A stretch of 22,770 nucleotides of DNA, taken from an uncultured Collinsella sp. Lineage in GTDB: Bacteria > Actinomycetota > Coriobacteriia > Coriobacteriales > Coriobacteriaceae. How positions within the stretch are numbered: position 1 is the stretch's first letter; every line of letters starts with the position of its first letter. The position numbers were made by a program, and so were the translations under genes. A model generated the notes under the pieces. It had not been told where the DNA came from, made no database searches, and worked only from the letters and a program-made list of their open reading frames with translations. The stretch is taken from NCBI GenBank assembly GCA_958437495.1, contig CAUBOH010000026.1:1-22770 (forward strand), read 5' to 3'. Shown piece after piece: positions 14,727 through 21,408 of this stretch.

Positions 14727-14753
14727 ACGTTGGGGCGCCCGTGCGTGCTCGCG

Positions 14754-16469
14754 CTATTGTGCCGAGCCCGCAACGGGCTCAAAATGCTTGTCCTTCACGG
14801 CCGCGGCCAGGCGATCGGCCAGATTGCGTACGCGCGGATCCAGACGTGCAGCGCCTGGGTTGACAAAGAAGCGGGCCGTGCAGTCCATAATGCGGCCGGT
14901 GATGACCAGGTCGTTGTCGCGCAGTGTGGCGCCCGTGGCGGTAATATCCACGATGCGGTCGGTCATGCCAACAATGGGGCCCAGCTCGATATTGCCGTGC
15001 AGCGAAACGATATCGGCGTTCACGCCGCGCTCGGCATACCAGGCACTCGCGATGCGCGGATACTTGGTGGCCACGCGAAGCGACCCACGACGGGCATAGT
15101 TGTGCTCGGCCTGGCCGGCGCGCCATGCGGGCTCCGCCTCGATAAACGTGCACAGGCCGTAGCCCAGATCGACCAGCTGCAGCAGGTTAAGGTCGGCCTC
15201 GATAAGCGAATCCCAGCCGCAGATGCCGCAATCGGCACCACCGCAGCCCACAAAGGCGGGCGCATCGCTGGGGCGCACGATGACAAACTCGATATCGCCG
15301 ACCGTGCCCTCACCAGCGTGTGTGTCGCGGCCGCGCACGATCAGGTGACGGCCGGGATCGCGCAGCTCGGAGACGTCCAGACCCGCGGCCTCGAGCATGT
15401 CGAGCGTGTCGGCCTTGAGCGAGCCCTTGGGCACGGCAATGCGCAGCGGACCCTCGGTGCCGCGGCCCACGGCATGGTCACCATCGGAAGCAGCGTCCTC
15501 GGCCGAGGTGCGCGCGGCCTCCAGGCGCTCGAGCGAAAAGGCGAAGCCCGCCGCCGGCACCTCGATGCCGTCGCCAAATGCGCCGGTAAAGATGGAGTCG
15601 TAGCGTCCGCCCGAACCGACCGGATCGGGCAGGCCGCCGGCATAGGCCTTAAAGACCAGGCCCGTGTAGTAATCAAACGAGTTCATGATGGAGAAGTCGA
15701 AGGACAGCACCTGGGCGTCCTCGGGAGCCAGGCCCTCGACCAGGGCGCGCAGCTCGCGCGTGAGCGGCGCGACAATGCCCGCCGCCGTCAGCAGCGCGTC
15801 GACGCGGTCGAGTACCTCGGCGCCGCCGTGCAAGCGCGGCAGCTCGCTAATGGCAGCCTTGACGGCCTCGGGCTCGGCGCTTGCCGCCACACGGGCATCG
15901 AGGCCCACAAAGTCGTTGGCGTGCACGCAACGCAATGCCTCGGCAGCCAGTTCGCGATCCCCACAGGCCGCGAGCAGCTCCTTAAACGGACGCACACTAC
16001 CTGCGATAATGCGCGCATCGGGCAGTGCCAGCTTGCGCACGGCCTCGGCCACCAGCGAGACGATCTCGACATCGCCCGTGGTATCGCCCGCACCGATAAG
16101 CTCAAAGCCCAGCTGCGTAAACTGACGCGAGCCACCGGCATTGCGTTGGCACTCGCGGACCACCGGCGCCTCGTAGCGCAGGCGCAGTGGCAGATCGGCT
16201 GCGCGCATGCGGGTCGAAACCAAGCGCACGATCGGCAGCGTGTTGTCGGGACGGACCACCAGCAGGCGGCCGTCGTCATCGAAGAGCTTAAACGGCGTGT
16301 CCGCAATGCGGCCGCCCTCCTCGAGCGAACCCTTGTCCTCGAGCAGCGGCGTCTCGACCGGCAGGTAATGATGCTCCCTAAAGCAGCCCTTCACCGTACA
16401 TGCGATCTCCTCGCGCGCCTGAGCCTCCTCGGGCAATATGTCCCGGAATCCCCACGGTGTGGCCGTCAT
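14754..16469 (-). CDS. hisZG: HisZ-HisG fusion: ATP phosphoribosyltransferase with regulatory domain
   Basis: This 571-residue protein joins the two subunits of the short-form ATP phosphoribosyltransferase, the first and feedback-controlled step of histidine synthesis. Residues 1 to about 320 are HisZ, a histidyl-tRNA synthetase-like domain: TPWGFRDILPEEAQAREEI at 4-22, VVRPDNTLPIVRL, EAPVVRECQRNAGGSRQFTQ, and GGRYDSIFTGAFGDG. A linker rich in Ala, Asp and Gly (about 320-341) leads to HisG from L342, with LRIAVPKGSL, RPSDAPAFVG, and the PRPP loop DITATGATLRDN. Elsewhere the two are separate and form a hetero-octamer. HisG here has three close cysteines (409, 414 and 417) and a Trp where GKD is common. 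The ATG at 16467-16469 follows AGGAGG. It is the first his gene. Confidence 0.92.
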   Translation of the reverse strand: MTATPWGFRDILPEEAQAREEIACTVKGCFREHHYLPVETPLLEDKGSLEEGGRIADTPFKLFDDDGRLLVVRPDNTLPIVRLVSTRMRAADLPLRLRYEAPVVRECQRNAGGSRQFTQLGFELIGAGDTTGDVEIVSLVAEAVRKLALPDARIIAGSVRPFKELLAACGDRELAAEALRCVHANDFVGLDARVAASAEPEAVKAAISELPRLHGGAEVLDRVDALLTAAGIVAPLTRELRALVEGLAPEDAQVLSFDFSIMNSFDYYTGLVFKAYAGGLPDPVGSGGRYDSIFTGAFGDGIEVPAAGFAFSLERLEAARTSAEDAASDGDHAVGRGTEGPLRIAVPKGSLKADTLDMLEAAGLDVSELRDPGRHLIVRGRDTHAGEGTVGDIEFVIVRPSDAPAFVGCGGADCGICGWDSLIEADLNLLQLVDLGYGLCTFIEAEPAWRAGQAEHNYARRGSLRVATKYPRIASAWYAERGVNADIVSLHGNIELGPIVGMTDRIVDITATGATLRDNDLVITGRIMDCTARFFVNPGAARLDPRVRNLADRLAAAVKDKHFEPVAGSAQ

Positions 16470-16638
16470 CTGGTGAGCCTCCTCATGCTGTGTTTCATAT
16501 AGAACAGAAGACCGGCATAGCTCCGCCGGTCTTCTGGGTACTTTAGCATACTAGAGTGTTTGCGGGGAAAATCCATCGCAGCCGCTCACGCCGTATTCAT
16601 TTGGAAACATAGGGCAGATCGCCGCAACCCAAACCCGC
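16470..16638 (-). other. his operon leader region
   Basis: These 169 bases between the epimerase stop and hisZG should hold the his promoter. A weak minus-strand candidate is TTTTCC (16566-16571) with TATGCT (16545-16550), only 15 bases apart, and I would not rely on it. A hairpin at 16505-16536 lies downstream of it, and an AGGAGG ribosome site precedes the hisZG ATG. No T-box consensus and no histidine-rich leader peptide is visible, so the mode of control is unclear. Confidence 0.5.
16505..16536 (-). terminator. hairpin in front of hisZG
   Basis: A perfect 12-pair stem (16505-16516 with 16525-16536, sequence CAGAAGACCGGC) has an eight-base loop. Minus-strand bases after it are GTTCTATAT, poor in T, so it is not a standard terminator. 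It could be the end of the epimerase transcript or a leader structure that controls hisZG. Confidence 0.5.
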
Positions 16639-17475
16639 CTAGGCGCCAATCGCACGACGATACTCTGCCATTACCTGCGCATCGGCAGCTGCGGGGTCGG
16701 CGAAATAGCGCCCGTCATAGGTCTCGGCCGAAACAACTCCGCGATAGCCGCGCGCCACCAGCCTATCCAGGTCGGCGCGCATATCGCGGTCGCCGTCACC
16801 CCAGGCAAGATGCGTCGTGCCATCTGCCGCAACATCGACAAAATGCACGTGGGCGACATCATCGCCAAGCAGATCGAAATAATCGTCGATGGTATCCCCT
16901 GCCACCGCCATAGCGCCCAAATCCAGACACGCCTTAAGTGCCGGATGATCAACTGCCTCGATCATGCGCTTCGTGTCGGCCGCCGAGTTCACGATCATCG
17001 ACTCAACCGGCTGTAGGGCCTCGAGCACCAGTCGCACGCCGCGCTCTCCCGCATGCTCGGCAATCGCACGCAGCATCGAGGCGCTGCGACCCCACGCGTC
17101 CTCGATCGGCTCGTTCAAAAATGCCCAGCCGCTCGAGACCATGACCTGCTCGGCTCCAAGTTCCGCCGCGATATCCACAACGTTCTTAAAGTACGCGAGC
17201 GTGCGGGCACGCGCCTCATTCCCACGCGCCGCGATATTCCACGGCTTGGGGTTGTTCTGTTCGGGACAAAGCCCCACAATCCGAACCCCATACCGCTGCG
17301 ACAGCTCCCGCACCTGCTCGAGCGAATCGTATCCATGGCAATCGACATACAGATGCATCGCCCCGGTCCAAAGCTCGCAACACGTGTAGCCCGAGGCCGC
17401 TGCCGAAGAAAAGAATTCCTCAAGGTCAAAATAACGATGGCTGATATTCATGACGGCAAGCTGCGGATACTCCAT
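16639..17475 (-). CDS. FrlC-like sugar-amine 3-epimerase (xylose isomerase-like TIM barrel)
   Basis: The 278-residue protein belongs to the AP-endonuclease-2/xylose-isomerase-like TIM barrels. It keeps the metal ligands of that group: Glu in VLEALQPVES, Asp in KACLDLGAM, His in HVHFVDV and Glu in SAETYDG. E. coli FrlC, a fructoselysine 3-epimerase of 276 residues, has ILEPLTPYES, HLHIVD and GYEGYCTVEL in the same places, and GLCPEQNNPKPWNIAARG here parallels its GYTPETNGYPYNM. With an FrlB-like deglycase upstream, psicoselysine-type epimerisation is the best guess, though other ketose epimerases look similar. The ATG at 17473-17475 is chosen for its AAAGGTGG site; a GTG at 17482-17484 would overlap that site. 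It follows the PTS genes after a terminator-like hairpin. Confidence 0.75.
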   Translation of the reverse strand: MEYPQLAVMNISHRYFDLEEFFSSAAASGYTCCELWTGAMHLYVDCHGYDSLEQVRELSQRYGVRIVGLCPEQNNPKPWNIAARGNEARARTLAYFKNVVDIAAELGAEQVMVSSGWAFLNEPIEDAWGRSASMLRAIAEHAGERGVRLVLEALQPVESMIVNSAADTKRMIEAVDHPALKACLDLGAMAVAGDTIDDYFDLLGDDVAHVHFVDVAADGTTHLAWGDGDRDMRADLDRLVARGYRGVVSAETYDGRYFADPAAADAQVMAEYRRAIGA

Positions 17476-17492
17476 CTTGTCCACCTTTCGGC

Positions 17493-17526
17493 AAAAGGGC
17501 GCCGCAGCACAGTGTGCGCGACGCCC
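17493..17526 (-). terminator. terminator-like hairpin between EIID and the epimerase gene
   Basis: On the minus strand GGGCGTCGC pairs with GCGGCGCCC (one mismatch) and an inner GCACA/TGTGC extends the stem; TTTT follows at 17496-17493. It lies in the 83-base gap after the EIID stop, so it may end most PTS transcripts before the epimerase gene, or sit in the leader of that gene. Confidence 0.55.
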
Positions 17527-17543
17527 CCTCTTACATTATTCTC

Positions 17544-17572
17544 ATTATGACGGATGCCCTACTGAACACCAA
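17544..17572 (-). promoter_or_regulatory. possible internal promoter for the epimerase gene
   Basis: A minus-strand TTGGTG (17567-17572) stands 17 bases from CATAAT (17544-17549), a five of six -10 match. It overlaps the end of the EIID gene and would start transcription just before the hairpin at 17497-17526. The -35 matches only three positions. Confidence 0.3.
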
Positions 17573-18395
17573 GCACTCCAAAGAACGCGCCGGCGATACT
17601 CACGAGCAGGATCACGAGCATGATGACCAGCGGATTCATCTTCTTCTTGAGCATGAGATAGACGGTTCCAAACAGCCCCATCGTGACAAAGCCCGGGAAG
17701 ATTCCGTTGAGCAGCTCGGCCAGCGTCTGAGCACCATCGCCCGCACCGACCATGAGCGGAATGTCCACGGTGACCATCTCCATGGTCATAGCGCCGATCA
17801 CCATGGCGCCCATGATAGAGGCCATCTTGACGATCGTGTCCATAATGCCCGATTCCTGGACCTTGCTGATCATGTCCGAGCCAAAGCGATACCCCACAAA
17901 CGTCAGCAGGTAACGGATGATGTAGTGAGGGACATTGAACACGAGCAGGAACAAAATCGGGCCAAGAATAGAGCCCTGTAGCGCCAGCGACGTGCCGACA
18001 CCCGTTGCCAAAATTCGCAGCGTGCCCCAGTAGAAGGCATCGCCCACGCCGGACAGCGGCCCCATCAAAGCAAGCTTGACATTAGAGATCGCGCTCGTGT
18101 CAAAGCTATCGTCAGTAGCGTTGACCTCCTCCATTGCAGCGGCGATGGACATGGGGAGCGTCGAGATGTACGGCGTGACGTTATAGAGCTCCATATGGCG
18201 CTTGAGGGCGGCCTTAAAGTCCGCATCCTGCGGATACAGCTTGCGAAGGATCGGCATAAGGGCCCACATAAAGCCGATATGGCCCATACGCTCGTAGTTC
18301 CAGGAATGCTCATAGGGAATCGAGCGCCAGAACAGCTTCTTAAGGTCTGCGCGGGAAATCAGCCCGTCATAAGAAGACTCAAACTTAAAACTCAT
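17559..18395 (-). CDS. PTS mannose-family EIID component
   Basis: This 278-residue membrane subunit of a mannose/fructose/sorbose-type phosphotransferase carries the EIID hallmarks: HSWNYERMGHIGFMWALMPI (about 30-49), LYNVTPYISTLPMSIAAAMEE, and LMGPLSGVGDAFYWGTLRIL. The latter half has hydrophobic segments (GPILFLLVFNVPHYI, MASIMGAMVIGAMTM, PLVIMLVILLVSIAGAFFG). With EIIC it forms the sugar channel in the inner membrane. The ATG at 18393-18395 is chosen by the family N-terminus (MSFKFESSYDGLISRADLKK) and a GGGAG site; it overlaps the EIIC end by 11 bases. In this family the A and B domains are separate here, encoded upstream. Context points to a fructosamine substrate. Confidence 0.93.
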   Translation of the reverse strand: MSFKFESSYDGLISRADLKKLFWRSIPYEHSWNYERMGHIGFMWALMPILRKLYPQDADFKAALKRHMELYNVTPYISTLPMSIAAAMEEVNATDDSFDTSAISNVKLALMGPLSGVGDAFYWGTLRILATGVGTSLALQGSILGPILFLLVFNVPHYIIRYLLTFVGYRFGSDMISKVQESGIMDTIVKMASIMGAMVIGAMTMEMVTVDIPLMVGAGDGAQTLAELLNGIFPGFVTMGLFGTVYLMLKKKMNPLVIMLVILLVSIAGAFFGVLGVQ

Positions 18396-19176
18396 CGAAC
18401 CCACTCCCAATCGCAGGATCCTCGGTTGCCACTGCGGGCTGCTCCGCCTTTTTCTTGTCACCCAAAACCGTCATCGCGACGACGATGATCGCGGCAAAGA
18501 TCGCCACGCCCGTCGTGCTAATGCCAAAGTAGGCGACGAGGAAGAAGCCAGCGAAGAAGAACGGCGCCACAGTCTTGTTCATAATCATCTGAGCCAGCAT
18601 TGCAAAACCGAGTGCGGGCAAGAAGGCGGCGGCGACATCCATACCGGTCTGAACGAAATCGGGGATGATGTTGAGCAGGCTGGCAACAGCATCGGCGCCA
18701 AAGAAGAATGCCAGGGGAATAATCAGCAGGCCGCACCAGCTCTGCGCGTAGCCGGCGATGAGCATGTTGCGCGTGATGGCCTTGGTGTCTCCGTCCTCGA
18801 CGTTTTTGTCGATACGGTGCACCAGCAGCAGCATCACCGGCTGGCCCAAGGCGGTATCGAGCGCCAGGACGATCGTTGCGATAGGAATGCCCAGGGTCAG
18901 GGCCGCCGAAGCGTCCGCGCCGGCCTGCATGGCAAGAGATACGCCCAGGATAGTGCCGGAAATCGTATCGGGTGGGTTATACGCACCGACCGAGATGGCG
19001 CCGACCATGGCAAGCTCCATCGTGGCGCCCATGATCGTGCCGGTCACCATGTCGCCCATGACAAGGCCAACCAGAGGTCCGAGCACGATCGGGCGCTGGA
19101 GGTAGCTCGTGCCCGTCAGCCACTCGGAATAGCCCAAAAGGGCAATCAGGAAAATCAGGATTGTCTTGATAACCAT
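18385..19176 (-). CDS. PTS mannose-family EIIC component
   Basis: The 263-residue EIIC is a polytopic membrane protein with strings of hydrophobic helices from residue 3 (IKTILIFLIALLGYSEWL) to about 240, ending in a short polar tail (GDKKKAEQPAVATEDPAIGS). Family marks are RPIVLGPLVGLVMGD (28-42), MGATMELAMVGAISVGAYNPPD and AALTLGIPIATI. It transports the substrate while EIIB phosphorylates it. The start at 19174-19176 lies 8 bases past the EIIB stop. Its last codons overlap the EIID start by 11 bases, which suggests coupled synthesis of the two membrane partners in equal amounts. Confidence 0.93.
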   Translation of the reverse strand: MVIKTILIFLIALLGYSEWLTGTSYLQRPIVLGPLVGLVMGDMVTGTIMGATMELAMVGAISVGAYNPPDTISGTILGVSLAMQAGADASAALTLGIPIATIVLALDTALGQPVMLLLVHRIDKNVEDGDTKAITRNMLIAGYAQSWCGLLIIPLAFFFGADAVASLLNIIPDFVQTGMDVAAAFLPALGFAMLAQMIMNKTVAPFFFAGFFLVAYFGISTTGVAIFAAIIVVAMTVLGDKKKAEQPAVATEDPAIGSGFDEF

Positions 19177-19184
19177 GACAGCCC

Positions 19185-19655
19185 CTAACCGATGACCTTC
19201 GCGGCGTCAGTCTTCGCATCTGCCGGAATCATCTGAATGAACAGTTCATAGCCCTCGCCGAGCAGCTCTTTGACGTATGCCTCGTTTTCGGGCGTAAGGA
19301 ACACGCTCGTCGAGACCTGGCGGGCATTCTCGCTAAAGGCAACATTGCCGAGGTTGATCTTCTTGACTCCCATCGCCTTGGCGACGGCACCGGCCTGCTG
19401 GATCGTCTCGCAAACCACGAAGAGCTTGTACTTATCAGTCACTCCGCTCTGGAGCGCCTTGACGGCGTCCTCGGTGTTTTTGACGACGACCTTGCAGCCC
19501 TCAGGCTTTGCAAGGGACAGGGCCTGTAGACGAAGCTTGTCATTGAGGACCGTGTCGCTCACCAACAGGATGCAATCGGCACCCAGAGCCGAGGTCCAGC
19601 TAACGGCAACCTGGCCGTGAAGCAGTCGATAATCTACACGAATCATCTGAATCAT
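19185..19655 (-). CDS. PTS mannose-family EIIB component
   Basis: EIIB passes phosphate from EIIA to the incoming sugar. The 156-residue cytosolic protein begins MIQMIRVDYRLLHGQVAVSW, where H13 in RLLHGQV is the phospho-histidine of this family. It continues with LLVSDTVLNDKLR, VKNTEDAVKAL and INLGNVAFSENARQVSTSVFLTPE. The usual EIIB start is R(I/V)DDRLIHGQ; here one Asp is replaced by Tyr (VDYRLL), a variation often linked to substrate subgroups. The ATG at 19653-19655 follows GGGAG; a second ATG nine bases on is also possible. It sits 17 bases after EIIA. Confidence 0.93.
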   Translation of the reverse strand: MIQMIRVDYRLLHGQVAVSWTSALGADCILLVSDTVLNDKLRLQALSLAKPEGCKVVVKNTEDAVKALQSGVTDKYKLFVVCETIQQAGAVAKAMGVKKINLGNVAFSENARQVSTSVFLTPENEAYVKELLGEGYELFIQMIPADAKTDAAKVIG

Positions 19656-19672
19656 GATGTGCTCCCTAGTGG

Positions 19673-20089
19673 TTAAAACTCATCGAGCTCGGCCTGCCCC
19701 AGCAGGTCGTTGACGTACTTGACCTTGGTGTCGTCCGCCTCGACGATCTGGCGAATGGCCTCATCGATCGGGGTGGATTCGGGCACGAACAGCAGCTGAA
19801 TAAGGAGCGGCAGGTTCATATTGGTCACCAGATGCGTGTTGGGACGCGTCTGGACGATCTTGGTGAACTCGTTGTTGACACTGCCGCCAAAGAGGTCGGT
19901 GCAAACGACGACCTCATCGTCCGCGGCAAAGCCGTCCAGAATCGCTGCGGCCTCCTTGGTCAGGTCCTCGTTTCCGTCGACATACATAGAGAGCGCATGG
20001 ACGTTTTCGCGCTCGCCGGAAAGCAGGCCGATGCTCTCGACGATTCCAGACGCAAAATGAGCATGGGACGCCACGATAAACTGCCTCAT
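19673..20089 (-). CDS. PTS mannose-family EIIA component
   Basis: The 138-residue EIIA receives phosphate from HPr. H9 in IVASHAHFASG corresponds to the phospho-histidine (H10 of E. coli ManX). Other family marks are GLLSGERENVHAL (21-33), CTDLFGGSVNNEF (63-75) and the THLVTNMNLPLLIQLLF strand. The ATG at 20087-20089 follows GAAGGGG; the frame is open to 20173, but that would run through the terminator-like hairpin at 20120-20148. It is the first of four PTS genes and follows the deglycase gene by 87 bases. Confidence 0.92.
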   Translation of the reverse strand: MRQFIVASHAHFASGIVESIGLLSGERENVHALSMYVDGNEDLTKEAAAILDGFAADDEVVVCTDLFGGSVNNEFTKIVQTRPNTHLVTNMNLPLLIQLLFVPESTPIDEAIRQIVEADDTKVKYVNDLLGQAELDEF

Positions 20090-20119
20090 TCGATTCCCCT
20101 TCCTAGCGAATTTCGGCAT

Positions 20120-20148
20120 AAAAATGCCCGGACGCATGCGCCCGGGCA
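20120..20148 (-). terminator. terminator-like hairpin between deglycase and EIIA genes
   Basis: A 24-base palindrome (20125-20148, arms of 12 with one mismatch, TGCCCGGGCGCA in minus-strand reading) is followed directly by TTTTT (20124-20120). It is a good intrinsic terminator by form. Because the genes on both sides belong together, partial read-through giving more deglycase than PTS mRNA, or a processing end, is the likely meaning. Confidence 0.7.
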
Positions 20149-20176
20149 GGGTGCTTCTAAAATGAGTGGTCAACTA

Positions 20177-21238
20177 TTAGTAGTCGAACTGGTGATAGTA
20201 ACGACGGTAGTTGAGGTTGTGCTTGGTGACCGTCTCGTAGTAAGCGGCAAGGCGATCGGTGATCAGCGAGGAGAGGATCCACGGGGAGACGATGACGCGG
20301 AACTCGTCGTCAAGGCCGGGGATCGCGAACTCGGCGGTGTCGATGATGTTGATGTCGGTGTCGCCGGTCACGCCGCGGGTCAGGAAGGCGCGGACGCGCT
20401 CGTCGAGCTTGCGGTTCTCGTCCTCGCCCATGAACAGGAACACGGGGACGCCGGGCTCCACGAGCTCGAGGGTGCCGTGGAAGAAGTCGGCCGAGGTGAT
20501 GTAGCGGGTGCGCTTCCACTGCATCTCCTCCAGGATGCACATCGAGAACAGGATCGTCTCGCCCCACAGGGCGCCGGAGCCGATGAACATGGTGTAGGGG
20601 GCCAGGGCGTACTTCTTGGCGAGCTCCTCGGCGCGCGGCTCGAAGCTCTTGCGGATGTCGACCAGGTGGGTCCAAACATCCTTGGTCTGCTCAATAAACT
20701 TGTCGAACTGCGGGAAGCAACCGCGGCGGTTGAGCAGGCGCAGGCCGAAGCAGTCGGCGAGGTAGTAGCCCATCTCGCAGCCACCGTTACCATGATCGGA
20801 AGCCATCTTGACGCAATTCTCGGCGCCGACAGCCTGGCCGATGAGACCCTCGGGCTTGGTCATGGCGTAGACACGAATGCCCATGTCCTTCATCTTCTTG
20901 ACGGCCTCGAGGACCTCGGGGGTGGTGCCGGACTCGGAGGCGGTGAGCACGACGGACTTCTCGGTCATGCGCTTGTGGCCCATGGCGTTCCACTCGGCGG
21001 CGTGGATCAGGTAGACCTCGAGGTCGCGGTCGCCGAACTTGTTCATGAGGTACTCGAGCTGCATGAGCTCGTCCCAGGTGCCGCCGACGCCCATCAGGAA
21101 CACGGCGTCGTAGCCCTCGTCGGCGACCTTGTCGGCGAGCGCGGTCATCTTCTTGCCGGCCTCGTAGACGTTCTTGCCGTCCTCGACGTAGCCCTCCTGG
21201 CTAAAGTGCATGATCTCGATCTTCTCGGTTTCCTTCAT
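20177..21238 (-). CDS. FrlB/GfrF-like fructosamine-6-phosphate deglycase (SIS domains)
   Basis: This 353-residue protein has two SIS domains and no glutaminase domain. It aligns in detail with E. coli FrlB: TSADFFHGTLELVEPGVP here against ESGEFRHGPLEIVEPGVP, and the C-terminal HNLNYRRYY against HNPDERRYY. The catalytic Glu and His known from the related FraB deglycase correspond to E238 and H254, with the same spacing of 16. The phospho-sugar loop is TASESGTTPE (99-108). Such enzymes split fructosamine 6-phosphates to glucose-6-phosphate and an amine, for example lysine. The ATG at 21236-21238 follows AAAGGA; residues upstream in frame are promoter DNA. It leads the PTS operon. The whole antisense strand is open, a sign of strongly biased codons and probably high expression. 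Glucoselysine or another substrate remains possible. Confidence 0.82.
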   Translation of the reverse strand: MKETEKIEIMHFSQEGYVEDGKNVYEAGKKMTALADKVADEGYDAVFLMGVGGTWDELMQLEYLMNKFGDRDLEVYLIHAAEWNAMGHKRMTEKSVVLTASESGTTPEVLEAVKKMKDMGIRVYAMTKPEGLIGQAVGAENCVKMASDHGNGGCEMGYYLADCFGLRLLNRRGCFPQFDKFIEQTKDVWTHLVDIRKSFEPRAEELAKKYALAPYTMFIGSGALWGETILFSMCILEEMQWKRTRYITSADFFHGTLELVEPGVPVFLFMGEDENRKLDERVRAFLTRGVTGDTDINIIDTAEFAIPGLDDEFRVIVSPWILSSLITDRLAAYYETVTKHNLNYRRYYHQFDY

Positions 21239-21295
21239 GGCTTTTCCTTTCTGTCCTGCACGCGAATCTATACATCGCGTTTCTTTTCGATACCA

Positions 21296-21301
21296 ATTAT
21301 A
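21296..21301 (-). promoter_or_regulatory. putative -10 of the fructosamine operon
   Basis: A perfect TATAAT stands on the minus strand 57 bases before the deglycase ATG. No good -35 lies at 16-18 bases (the sequence there is A-rich), which suits an activated or regulated promoter. One arm of the inverted repeat lies at the -35 position. Confidence 0.5.
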
Positions 21302-21321
21302 GACATACACCCGACGTGTTT

Positions 21322-21389
21322 TTAATACCACTTTTCAATCTGTTCCAATCCTCGGTGAACGGTCGAAATTCTCTGGTGAGTGGTATTAA
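21322..21389. promoter_or_regulatory. perfect 11-base inverted repeat upstream of the deglycase gene (operator candidate)
   Basis: TTAATACCACT at 21322-21332 and its exact reverse complement at 21379-21389 are 46 bases apart. A third ATACCA lies at 21290-21295 beside the -10. The spacing suits a regulator that binds two distant half-sites or two dimers with looping. GntR/HutC-type regulators commonly control such sugar-amine operons; none is encoded in this window. Confidence 0.5.
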
Positions 21390-21408
21390 ATTAGAATTTG
21401 ATGTATAG

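Noticed and set aside
16466..16498. A ten-residue reading frame (MKHSMRRLTR) overlapping the hisZG start as a his leader peptide
   Set aside because: It has one histidine only, lies after the hairpin and covers the hisZG ribosome site, so it does not fit a classical his attenuator.
13557..16502. A 981-codon open frame on the plus strand opposite hisD and hisZG
   Set aside because: It is antisense to two clearly recognised enzymes, has a low-complexity His/Gly/Arg-rich translation and no family motif. It arises from the GC-rich codon bias.
16470..16638. T-box riboswitch in the his leader
   Set aside because: The region is short and no conserved T-box sequence is visible on the minus strand.
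20177..21238. Deglycase gene as a glucosamine-6-phosphate synthase (GlmS)
   Set aside because: There is no N-terminal glutaminase domain with Cys2, and the C-terminal motifs match FrlB instead.
19832..21325. A 497-codon plus-strand frame opposite the deglycase and EIIA genes
   Set aside because: The translation is a Val/Leu/Glu/Gly-rich shadow of the biased codons of the deglycase; the minus-strand genes have family motifs and ribosome sites.
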